Shown piece by piece: positions 7,510-14,788 of a DNA stretch of 38,094 bases. A program made the translations under genes and the position numbers. The stretch lies in the NCBI GenBank assembly GCA_017479385.1, contig JAFVCE010000021.1, positions 1 to 38,094 of the forward strand. Direction: 5' to 3'. The stretch comes from Bacteroidales bacterium (lineage in GTDB: Bacteria > Bacteroidota > Bacteroidia > Bacteroidales > P3). The notes beneath the pieces are model-generated. The model searched no databases. It saw nothing but the letters and a program-made list of their open reading frames with translations, and had not been told where the DNA came from. The stretch's first letter is position 1; the number at the start of each line of letters is the position of its first letter.

Positions 7510-8145
7510 TTAGTTACGACGCCAGGCTCCGAGCACTTCGCCTATATATACGGTATGTATTCCGGCCTCGAAACCGTCGTACCACTGTCGCGGGGTTTGG
7601 CTGCGGAAGTCGGCCTCGGTCTGATGCCAAGCCGTCATGGTTTCGCATTCGATTACAGTTCGGGCCTCCTCGTAGTAGGGCGTACCATGTTCGGTATAGG
7701 CCACGTGCAGCCCCACAGCGGCCGCCTTGGCGTCGGTTGAAGCACTATCGGCTGCGAACTCTCGGCCGCTGCGTCTGCCGAAGAATTTCCACACTTCGGG
7801 GTCGTCGAACTCCATGATGGTGAACCGCTGGTGGCGCTCCATGAACTCGTAGGTGTAGCGAGCCGGAGCCACATAAACCGTCACGGCGGCGCGCTCGTGA
7901 CCCAAATAGTTGCCAATGGCGCCCCAACCGATGGTCATGGCATTACTTTCGGTAGAGTCGCCCACGCAGAGCACGAGGTTTTTGGTGAAGAAAGAGAAGC
8001 CATTGTCGGCAAAATCCTGGCGCACGTCGAAAGCCTGCAGCTCGCCCAACGACTGTTCATTGTTCATGGTGCTATTTTTTTCTTGGTTTTGGTTTGCGCA
8101 ACCCAGCAACAGGGCGCAAGCGATGATAATAGTTAAACGCTTCAT
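7510..8145 (-). CDS. Lipoprotein with flavin reductase-like (FMN split-barrel) domain
   Basis: A 211-residue protein starting MKRLTIIIACALLLGCANQ. This is a lipoprotein signal with lipobox LLGC and Cys16, which favours the ATG at 8145 over one 69 bp upstream that would bury the signal. The mature part matches the flavin reductase-like split barrel: SNAMTIGWGAIG near the start of the domain, then AAVTVYVAPARYTYEFME and FTIMEFDD. Members bind FMN and reduce flavin or other acceptors, usually in the cytoplasm. Membrane anchoring outside the cytoplasm is therefore unusual and suggests an envelope redox role (inference). It stands alone between the cas operon and the glycosylase gene and ends at a strong terminator. 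Confidence 0.8.
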   Translation of the reverse strand: MKRLTIIIACALLLGCANQNQEKNSTMNNEQSLGELQAFDVRQDFADNGFSFFTKNLVLCVGDSTESNAMTIGWGAIGNYLGHERAAVTVYVAPARYTYEFMERHQRFTIMEFDDPEVWKFFGRRSGREFAADSASTDAKAAAVGLHVAYTEHGTPYYEEARTVIECETMTAWHQTEADFRSQTPRQWYDGFEAGIHTVYIGEVLGAWRRN

Positions 8146-8307
8146 GTCGAAATTTATTGTTATATTTTTAAAGAATTTATGCGTCGTTTTTATGAGAAAC
8201 TGGTTATTTGTCAAATTCCTACTGTCTGAACATAATAATTATTTGGTTGGGTTTCGTGCATTCTTTTTATCTAACTATCTGATTTGGAGATTAATTGTTT
8301 GCATTAT

Positions 8308-8928
8308 TTATAATTTGGAGGGCTGATTTTCGAAATTTTCAATTCGCGCAATATGGCTGAACATTTTTGCGTAGAACCCAGCCTTCTCTTTCAGCGGCAT
8401 GGGGTAGGCTCGCGACGAGGATGGCATCCGCCACAGACGTACCTCGCGGCCAGCAATGGCAAAAGTGTTGAACTGCCCCATCTTCGGTATTGGCACACCG
8501 TAATCCTCTGTCAAGACCGAAAAACTTTTCTGCCCTGTACACACAATATCATGACACAGAGGTAGTTGTGCGAGCAAGGCGGCAACATCGGTCCGTTCCA
8601 CAATTTCGAGGTCTTTGTCAGACGCGTTGCCCGAAAGTCGGCGCACAGCTGTGGCTGTATCGTAAATGGCAATACCTTTTTCTACGAGCAACGCTTCGAT
8701 TTCGGCCTGGCGAAACGTCTTGTGCTCTACGTCCACAAACCGCTGGCTGTCGCCGAAAAACACTTCGCCATAAATCTCCCACATCATGTTGGAGCGGTTG
8801 GGGTAAAAGAAATCCATACACCAGCGATGGCGTGGAGGTGGGAAACTGCCCAACATCAGCAGCCTCGCCCCTTGTGGCAAAAAAGGCCGCAAAGGGTGAT
8901 GTTCGATTGGGATGTGGGTCGCAGTCAT
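8308..8928 (-). CDS. Uracil-DNA glycosylase family protein
   Basis: A 206-residue protein of the UDG superfamily, probably excising uracil or other deaminated bases from DNA. The two active-site motifs are recognisable: LMLGSFPPP (about 24-32), the position of the GxxP-type motif I, and RMPSSSRAY (about 167-175), the motif II loop that enters the minor groove. MDFFYPNRSNMMWEIYG (38-54) is typical of the branch that includes the mismatch and hypoxanthine glycosylases. Which base it prefers cannot be read from the sequence. It is monocistronic with a good promoter, and a decayed insertion sequence ends just upstream of that promoter. Confidence 0.85.
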   Translation of the reverse strand: MTATHIPIEHHPLRPFLPQGARLLMLGSFPPPRHRWCMDFFYPNRSNMMWEIYGEVFFGDSQRFVDVEHKTFRQAEIEALLVEKGIAIYDTATAVRRLSGNASDKDLEIVERTDVAALLAQLPLCHDIVCTGQKSFSVLTEDYGVPIPKMGQFNTFAIAGREVRLWRMPSSSRAYPMPLKEKAGFYAKMFSHIARIENFENQPSKL

Positions 8929-8957
8929 ATTTCTCTTACTCGATGTTTTTCAGTCTG

Positions 8958-8988
8958 CAAAAATACGACAAATTTTCCACTCAGCAAA
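8958..8988 (-). promoter_or_regulatory. Promoter of the UDG-family gene
   Basis: On the minus strand, TTTG (8985-8988) is followed after 19 bp by TATTTTTG (8958-8965), matching the Bacteroidetes TTTG/TAnnTTTG consensus. The -7 box lies about 30 bp before the start codon. The insertion sequence end at 8998 is only 9 bp upstream of the -33 box. Confidence 0.8.
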
Positions 8989-8997
8989 ATATTTTTT

Positions 8998-9892
8998 GGT
9001 TCACCTGCAAACCCCTGTGTTTAAGCGTATATTTTTGTTAGTCGGAAGAAGAAAAAAGATAGGTCATGGACACCACGTAGGGACTTGCGAAATGTTCTGA
9101 TTTTAGAGTTCAGCTGTTCTGCCGAGGCGTTGGTGGAGCGGTGGTTGTAGTAGTTGAGTATTTCGTCGTAATGGAGTTGGATTGTGTCCATGATAGTATG
9201 GAAGGAGTCGAGGCCAGAGCGTGCCACTATCGCCCCTTTCCCGTTGTGGGCTTCTTTGTTGCTGACAATGGTTGTATAATTCTCCTTGCGATGGCGCGGT
9301 TTCATCGATGCTCAGCCGCTCGCCCTTGTTCTCTGGAAACAGCAGCCACTCTTCCGCGTGGTGCCTCTGGTCCCATTCGCGATAGCCACTCAGGTGTTCT
9401 TTGTACTGCCGTTTCAGCCTGTCGCCATCCTTCCCGCAGTGTTCCGCAACAGCAGAGGCTGGCACCGGATGGCTATCCAGGTAGTCCTTGAAAAAAAGAG
9501 CCAGTTCTTTGGCCATCATTGGCCCGTGTGCCACCGTGTCGCATGTGTTCCCCACACTCCTGCCTGTCGTGAAGTCTATCCACCGTCGCCGCTTCACCAT
9601 CAGCACCACTTTGCTACTCCTTATCGGATAATCCTCCACCCGCTTGGCTTCGTAAAAGCCGTTCTTCTCGTACTCGTGACCCGCTTCCGGGTGCTTTATT
9701 TGGTCATGTTCTTCCAGGGTGATGGTAATTGTATTGCTCACTTTCTTGACATCCACTATGTCGAAACTCTCCCATAAGTCCTCGGGTAACAGCACCTTCA
9801 ACAATTCTTTTGTCGCTTCCATATATTACCGTTTTATTTGCAAAGATACTATTTTTTTCTGATTTTATAGCACAGATTTTTGCAGGTGAACC
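8998..9892 (-). mobile_element. Decayed ISAon1-like insertion sequence
   Basis: The 895-bp element is bounded by perfect 14-bp terminal inverted repeats, GGTTCACCTGCAAA at 8998-9011 and its reverse complement at 9879-9892. Similarity continues inward (CTGTG and AT-rich bases). It encloses a broken transposase of the ISAon1 type. The flanks do not show a convincing target-site duplication (TATTTTTT left, GATAAAAT right), so the insertion is probably old. Confidence 0.9.
9021..9822 (-). pseudogene. ISAon1-family transposase, frameshifted and internally deleted
   Basis: The first frame starts at 9822 with MEATKELLKVLLPEDLWE and carries the ISAon1 N-terminal region (VVLMVKRRRWIDFTTGR) and the start of the catalytic domain (YREWDQRHHAEEWLLFPEN, then LSIDETAPSQGELY with the first catalytic Asp). 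Right after GELY, near 9272-9275, one extra base shifts the frame. The sequence resumes as TIVSNKEAHNGKGAIVA in another frame, then jumps directly to the C-terminal part (FHTIMDTIQLHYDEILNYY, NRSTNASAEQLNSKI). From what is usual in the family, roughly 100 residues of the DDE core are missing at that junction. A TATCTTTG box lies about 20 bp upstream of the start. The element cannot move by itself. Confidence 0.9.
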
Positions 9893-9972
9893 GATAAAAT
9901 GGGTAACAATATCGATTTATGGTGCTGGTGCAGACTGGGTGAGGCCGGGGCAACATCGGGGTACAGACGTTG

Positions 9973-10045
9973 GCTAACTGCTTGATTGATAAGCGTTGTT
10001 CGACCTCAATACGACCTTAACCCGACCCTAACCCGACCTTGGTGC
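9973..10045 (-). repeat. Dispersed 11-bp-unit element, copy 2
   Basis: Read on the minus strand: GTCGGGTTAGG, GTCGGGTTAAG and GTCGTATTGAG in tandem (about 10003-10037), then GTCGAACAACG and the arm ATCAATCAAGCAGTT. The opposite arm is not recognisable. It lies between the insertion sequence and the C10 peptidase gene. The rest of the gap 9893-10291 contains two GC-rich hairpins and no gene. Confidence 0.8.
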
Positions 10046-10112
10046 TGTGTATGAGTGTTTTACGAGGGCGGAATTTGGAGTAAAAATTCCGTTATTTGGG
10101 AACTTTTGGTTG

Positions 10113-10149
10113 GGAGCTGAGGCCGCGGCTGCGCCGCGGCCTCAGCTCC
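10113..10149. terminator. GC-rich 17-bp hairpin
   Basis: Perfect stem 10113-10129 with 10133-10149, loop TGC, followed by TTTT on the plus strand. Its core GGCCGCGG-CTGCG-CCGCGGCC is identical to that of the hairpin at 10241. It may be a distal second terminator of the C10 peptidase transcript or a small repeat element. Confidence 0.6.
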
Positions 10150-10240
10150 TTTTATCGATAAAATTTGCGGGTTGGAAGCGCCGGAACACTCGGCAGGCCT
10201 GGTAGATTGTGACAGTTCGAGGGGGGAGAACAGAACAAAA

Positions 10241-10269
10241 TGAGGGCCGCGGCTGCGCCGCGGCCCTCA
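10241..10269 (-). terminator. Terminator of the C10 peptidase gene
   Basis: Perfect 13-bp stem (10241-10253 with 10257-10269) with a three-base loop, 22 bp past the stop codon at 10292. On the minus strand it is followed by TTTTG, a weak T run, but the stem is very stable. Confidence 0.75.
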
Positions 10270-10291
10270 CATTATTTATTCCACACTGCGC

Positions 10292-11962
10292 TTACTGGAC
10301 GGTGAATTTGCGGGTTTCGCCGTTCATGCGATAGATGTAGATGCCTTTAGCAAAGTGCTCGACATTGACCACTGCCGTGGCGCTGCCAGGCTGCAGGCGA
10401 CGGCTCTCGACGAGGCGGCCGTCGATGGTGTAGATTTGGAGCGTTGCAGCTTCGTGCAGCGTGTAGGGGATGTTGATTGTGGCGGTGGCGGGGTTAGGAT
10501 AGGCCGGGGCGGCAAAGGCCACCTCGGGGGTGTTGATAGAAAGCGAATCGGCCGGGGGCATGATGCCGTGGATTATCTCTTGGCGAAGTTGGAAGTTGTA
10601 GCCCTGAACCTGCATACTGTTGGTGTAGACGTTGTTCCAGGTCTTGGAATAGGGGCCCCAACCCCAGTTCATGTGGTAGATTTGCTCGTCGCTGTTCATG
10701 TAACCCTCGCAAACCCAGGCGTGACCAGCAGCATCGCGGCCACCATTGGTCGACGAAGCGCCGCCCATGTAGACCACACGGCTGGCTTTGAGCTCGCCAC
10801 GCAGGGTTCCCATATAGTTGTCGAGCGTGGTTTGGTTGCGGAAAAGCATGGTTATGCCGTCGGCATACTTGAAGTTGTTGAGGAATGCCGAAATAACATC
10901 GTAGGAGAGAGCACCGCTGCCCGAGGGAGCATAGTCCATTCTGACCGACAGGCCTGCATGGTAGCAGAGTTTGGCCACCTGGTTGATTTGCTCGGTAGTA
11001 GAGCTGTTGGTAAGGATATCGGGCATGAGCGAATAGTCGTAAACCACAGTATCGAGCTTGACCGAGAGCTGACGGCTGCGGTCGGCAGGGTCGAGGGTGA
11101 GGGCACGACCTTCGGGCTGCACGGGGTAGCGCCAGTAGTGCATGATTTGCGACATAGCAGTAGCCACGCAGCCAACAACGCTCACACTGTCGTATGTGGT
11201 TGTGTCGTACACGGTGTAGGTGACCGTGGGGTGGATTTCGCCCACTGGTTCGTCGCTGAGTATGAAGCTGGTGTCGATAGAAATGGTGTCGATGCTAACC
11301 ACGCCGTTGTCGTCGATGGTGTCGAACACAGTGTCGTAGACGTAGGTAGTGTCGTAGATGGGGATGGTGTCGACAGAGGTGACGATGGTCGAGTCAATCT
11401 TGGTGTAGTGCAAGGTGGGGCAGAATTTGTTGTATGTGGGGCGGACGCTATTGCCCTGGTCCCAAGAAGCCTTGAGCAGGAGAACACGGTCGGGGGCATC
11501 GTCCTTGGTCGAGGGGCCTTGCTTCAAGTTCTGCCAAAGAGTTGCGATTTTGGGGGTGGGAGCGTACTTCTCGTCGTTGTTTTGCAGAGCGCTGATATTG
11601 TTCGACGAAACTTCGAGGCTCCACATCAGTGCAGGAGGCATCTGGCCAGGCACAAAGGCAGCCTCGTCAGAGTAAGCCACAATGGGGTGCACACAGTCGT
11701 TGCCAGCAACGGCAACCCAAGCACGGTCGCCGATGTTGAAGATGTAGGTGGCTATGATGCCGCTATAGGGGTTGTTGATGGCGTAGACCAGCTCGAGGTC
11801 GGCCGGTTTCAGCACCTCTTTACCTACAAAGGCATTCATGTAATTGGCACCCACCAGCTGAGCGGTTTCGGTGTCGACGTTGTCGGCATAGGCCTGATTG
11901 ACAGCCACCTGGCCTATTCCTAACATCGCAAATGCGATTAAAGAGAGAACTATTTTTTTCAT
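10292..11962 (-). CDS. Secreted C10 (streptopain-like) cysteine peptidase with T9SS sorting domain
   Basis: A 556-residue protein. Residues 1-26 are a signal peptide (MKKIVLSLIAFAMLGIGQVA, cut after AYA). Residues 30-160 form the Spi-type propeptide region, including AWVAVAGNDCVHPIVAYSDE. The catalytic domain has Cys265 in VVGCVATAMSQIMHYWRYP and His414 in AAGHAWVCEGY, then NWGWG at 432-436. Residues 486-556 (AYPNPATATINIPY to the end) are a type IX secretion C-terminal sorting domain, so it should be exported across the outer membrane and attached or released. Between KFCPTLHY and the catalytic Cys is an insertion of about 75 residues rich in Asp, Thr, Tyr and Val with repeated YDT-like motifs. 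C10 relatives usually have only a short loop there. Substrates are unknown; relatives degrade host proteins. Confidence 0.93.
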   Translation of the reverse strand: MKKIVLSLIAFAMLGIGQVAVNQAYADNVDTETAQLVGANYMNAFVGKEVLKPADLELVYAINNPYSGIIATYIFNIGDRAWVAVAGNDCVHPIVAYSDEAAFVPGQMPPALMWSLEVSSNNISALQNNDEKYAPTPKIATLWQNLKQGPSTKDDAPDRVLLLKASWDQGNSVRPTYNKFCPTLHYTKIDSTIVTSVDTIPIYDTTYVYDTVFDTIDDNGVVSIDTISIDTSFILSDEPVGEIHPTVTYTVYDTTTYDSVSVVGCVATAMSQIMHYWRYPVQPEGRALTLDPADRSRQLSVKLDTVVYDYSLMPDILTNSSTTEQINQVAKLCYHAGLSVRMDYAPSGSGALSYDVISAFLNNFKYADGITMLFRNQTTLDNYMGTLRGELKASRVVYMGGASSTNGGRDAAGHAWVCEGYMNSDEQIYHMNWGWGPYSKTWNNVYTNSMQVQGYNFQLRQEIIHGIMPPADSLSINTPEVAFAAPAYPNPATATINIPYTLHEAATLQIYTIDGRLVESRRLQPGSATAVVNVEHFAKGIYIYRMNGETRKFTVQ

Positions 11963-11996
11963 TGTTTCAATATTTTTTTACTTTTAAATAGCGACG

Positions 11997-12004
11997 CAAA
12001 AATA
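11997..12004 (-). promoter_or_regulatory. -7 box of the C10 peptidase promoter
   Basis: The minus strand reads TATTTTTG, matching TAnnTTTG, about 35 bp before the start codon. No clean TTTG -33 box is present. The gene therefore probably has its own start site even though the preceding gene ends only 97 bp upstream. Confidence 0.5.
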
Positions 12005-12059
12005 CTACTTTTTGGCCAATTATGGAACTTTTTAACTGTTAAATATTCTTAAATATGCT

Positions 12060-13379
12060 TCAAAACGAATGGTGAGGCGTCGAGCGCGAGGGGTCGTCGG
12101 GGTCAATGCCGTATGGGTCTTTGGGCTCGGCTGGGTAGCCCTGGGGCTGCGCCGGAGCGCTGTCTACGCGGTATTCCAAGCCACGGACGGGCCGAGCGCA
12201 GTCGCTCATGCTGGCCTGTATGCGCTCAATCTCGTCGCGTGTGAGGGCCTCGTCTTTAGCCACAAAACGTTTCTCGCAGAAAGGGAAGACGTCGGCCAGT
12301 TCGCCACTGTAGTAGAAGTCGAACCCGAGGGCTCCGAAGGTGTACACACGGCCGTCGACCTCGATGTGGCTGCCGCCACACTGGGGGTCTGGCTTAGGCA
12401 CCGACTGCGAGAATCCAACGTTGAAGAGGGTGAAGAGCACGTCGGGACGGTCGCTGATGTCGTAGCCCGCACGCCGCCACTGGAGCATCGTTTGGTGCAG
12501 AATGCAACCAGTATATATGTATGAATATAGGTGGTTGCGATAGTCGACCAACCGGTTGTAGCGCTCGGTAACGTGGTCGTCGGTCTCGAAATCGAGCAGG
12601 TGTTCGTAGCCGCGCCCCATGTAATACTCTGAAGTGGGGTCCTGCAGGTGCTGCTCTACGGCCTCGGCCGTAAAGTCTTTAATGCCATTCACGCCATAGC
12701 TGAACTGGCTTTGAACGCTGAGCACCTTGACCGGCCCGAGATACTTTTTGAACATCTCGCGCTTAGAGTTGAAGAGGCGAATCTGTTCGCCCACAAGGCA
12801 GCCGACGATGAGGCGAGGTTCGACACCGGTTAGGCGGCCGGCCTCGTTGATGAGGGCGCTGTCGCTGGCAATGGCCACCTTGAGCGCTGCCCACTCGGGG
12901 GTATTCATCCACGGAATGACGTTTGTATAAGTCTGAGGCAGAGGCACTTCGTTGACGGTTGCCTCGAGGCGGTCGGCAAGTCTGTCGCAAGGCGAGTTGT
13001 CGTCGATATAAACTCCGGTCGCAGCCACCATTCGCTCCACCAGCAGTGGGTTATCGGCAGCCAAAGCGGCGCGCAAGATGAGGCGCGCGTTGACGGGGTA
13101 GTAGCGTCCAAAAGCTGCCAGGCGCGCCATGGTGATGCTCCAAAGGGCGTTGGTTTGCTCTGTAGTGAGCGTGCTGGAGGGCATATTCTCGATTTCGGCC
13201 ACGCTCATCAGGTAGCGGTTGTTCTTGTCTACCGCGCCCTTGTTGTTGGTCACCCCAAGCTGGTAGAGAGCCCACGCGGCTATAATGGCGAACCCTGCCG
13301 CCGCAAAAAGCAGCAGCAGGATGTCGCATATCTTACGCCACAGCGGGCGAAGCTTGAAATCGGCCCAGACTTGTTTCAT
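12060..13379 (-). CDS. Unrecognised single-pass membrane protein coupled to nhaD
   Basis: A 439-residue protein of a family I cannot name. One hydrophobic segment near the N terminus (about 18-42, ICDILLLLFAAAGFAIIAAW) suggests a membrane anchor with the bulk outside the cytoplasm. The region 185-250 (RLTGVEPRLIVGCLVGEQI, then FSYGVNGIKDFTAEAVEQHL) has the look of a lysozyme-like or lytic transglycosylase-type helix bundle, with Glu at the end of the first helix; this is weak inference. The C-terminal 40 residues are proline-rich and probably disordered. The start codon directly abuts the nhaD stop, so the two are probably one operon. Cysteines at 131, 194, 295 and beyond could form disulfides. 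Confidence 0.6.
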   Translation of the reverse strand: MKQVWADFKLRPLWRKICDILLLLFAAAGFAIIAAWALYQLGVTNNKGAVDKNNRYLMSVAEIENMPSSTLTTEQTNALWSITMARLAAFGRYYPVNARLILRAALAADNPLLVERMVAATGVYIDDNSPCDRLADRLEATVNEVPLPQTYTNVIPWMNTPEWAALKVAIASDSALINEAGRLTGVEPRLIVGCLVGEQIRLFNSKREMFKKYLGPVKVLSVQSQFSYGVNGIKDFTAEAVEQHLQDPTSEYYMGRGYEHLLDFETDDHVTERYNRLVDYRNHLYSYIYTGCILHQTMLQWRRAGYDISDRPDVLFTLFNVGFSQSVPKPDPQCGGSHIEVDGRVYTFGALGFDFYYSGELADVFPFCEKRFVAKDEALTRDEIERIQASMSDCARPVRGLEYRVDSAPAQPQGYPAEPKDPYGIDPDDPSRSTPHHSF

Positions 13380-14732
13380 TTAGACCATGTTGTGCCACCA
13401 GTCTAACGACTCGAAAGCAAGGTTCATTGCAATGAAGACAATGGCGCCTGCAATGTAGCCTGCCAGAGCGAGGAGGGTGATTTTTTTCAGATACCAAATA
13501 AAGTCTATCTTCTCCATACCCATCACAGCCACGCCAGCGGCCGAGCCGATAATGAGCAGGCTGCCGCCAGTGCCGGCACAGTAGGCCAAGAACTCCCAGA
13601 AGGGGTGGTTGACCTCGAAGGTGGCGCCGTCGCCCAGCGGGTACATACCCATGGTAGCTGCCACGAGGGGCACGTTGTCGACCACCGACGAGAGCACGCC
13701 GATAATGAGGTCGATGAAGAAGAAGCCAGGTACGTCGGTGCCAAAGGTGCTATTGAGGCCCACGGCGAGGCTCGAAAGAATGCCAGCCACTTTGAGGCAA
13801 CTCACGGCCATCAATATGCCGAGGAAGAAGAGGATGGTGGGCACATCGACATGCTCGAGGGTCGAAACGGCGGTGGGGAGGTTATGGCCTTCGGGTTTGT
13901 ATTTACGGTGAAGGATTTCGGTCGTAATCCACAGCACGCCCAAGCCGAAGAGCATTCCGAGGTAGGGCGGCAGGTGGGTCAGAGTTTTGAAGACCGGCAC
14001 GAAGATGAGGGCCAGGACGCCCATAATGAGTACGAGGCGACGCAGATGTGCGGGTACCGCAACCTCGTTGGCCTCCTCGGCAGGACGCTCGAGGTTGCCT
14101 TTGAGCGTGGCGCCGACAATCATCACCGGCACAATCATGCATACGAAACTGGCCAAGAGGGTCTTGACTATAATATTAAAGGTGGTTACCTGTCCGCCAA
14201 TCCAAAGCATGATGGTTGTCACGTCGCCAATGGGGCTCCAAGCGCCGCCGGCGTTGGCAGCCAGGATGACCATACCGGCGTAGAGCCAGCGCTCTTTGCG
14301 GTCGGCAATGAGTTTGCGCAGCAGAGCGGTCATGACGATGGCGGTGGTCATGTTGTCGAGCAATGCCGAGAGGAAGAATGTCATTATCGACACTACCCAG
14401 AGCAGTTTGCGCTTGTTGTTAGTGGTGATTTTGTCGGTAATGACGCGAAAACCTTGATAGTCTTCGATAAGGGTAACGATGGTCATTGCACCGAGTAGGA
14501 AGAAGACAATCTCGGCCGTTTCGCCAAGATTTTCGACCAAGTTGCTGCTCACAAAAGAGTGCCAGGCATCGACGTCGATGCCGGGTGTCGACGTAACGGT
14601 CATAATCGAGTAGACGGCCCACACCAGTACGCCCAACAGCAGGGCGGTGGCAGTTTTGTTGACTTTTAGAGGGTGTTCGAGCGCTATGCAGGCATATCCT
14701 GCTATGAAAATAGTGAGTAGTGCTGCTACCAT
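13380..14732 (-). CDS. nhaD: NhaD-type Na+/H+ antiporter
   Basis: A 450-residue polytopic inner-membrane protein of the ion transporter superfamily. NhaD members exchange cytoplasmic Na+ (or Li+) for external protons. About a dozen hydrophobic segments are visible. Family-like stretches include LEHPLKVNKTATALLLGVLVW near the N terminus, FLSALLDNMTTAIVMTALLRK in the first half, AANAGGAWSPIGDVTTIMLW with its conserved Asn, Pro and Asp, and GVLSSVVDNVPLVAATMGMYP in the second half, the counterpart of the DNMTT motif. Length is normal. It is followed without a gap by the unknown membrane protein and lies 56 bp after yidC on the same strand. Confidence 0.92.
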   Translation of the reverse strand: MVAALLTIFIAGYACIALEHPLKVNKTATALLLGVLVWAVYSIMTVTSTPGIDVDAWHSFVSSNLVENLGETAEIVFFLLGAMTIVTLIEDYQGFRVITDKITTNNKRKLLWVVSIMTFFLSALLDNMTTAIVMTALLRKLIADRKERWLYAGMVILAANAGGAWSPIGDVTTIMLWIGGQVTTFNIIVKTLLASFVCMIVPVMIVGATLKGNLERPAEEANEVAVPAHLRRLVLIMGVLALIFVPVFKTLTHLPPYLGMLFGLGVLWITTEILHRKYKPEGHNLPTAVSTLEHVDVPTILFFLGILMAVSCLKVAGILSSLAVGLNSTFGTDVPGFFFIDLIIGVLSSVVDNVPLVAATMGMYPLGDGATFEVNHPFWEFLAYCAGTGGSLLIIGSAAGVAVMGMEKIDFIWYLKKITLLALAGYIAGAIVFIAMNLAFESLDWWHNMV

Positions 14733-14788
14733 AATTTGTTAATTTTTATTTATACTAAATTTTTACTTTTTGCGTTATTTAATATAAC

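Noticed and set aside
8990-9900. Target-site duplication around the insertion sequence.
   Set aside because: The 8-bp flanks (TATTTTTT and GATAAAAT) do not match beyond general AT richness.
10150-10163. Palindrome TTTTATCGATAAAA as an operator.
   Set aside because: It is short and AT-rich, lies downstream of a gene rather than before one, and has no second copy that I noticed.
10355-11923. 522-residue plus-strand frame opposite the C10 peptidase.
   Set aside because: Antisense shadow rich in His, Val and Gly; the minus strand encodes an intact peptidase.
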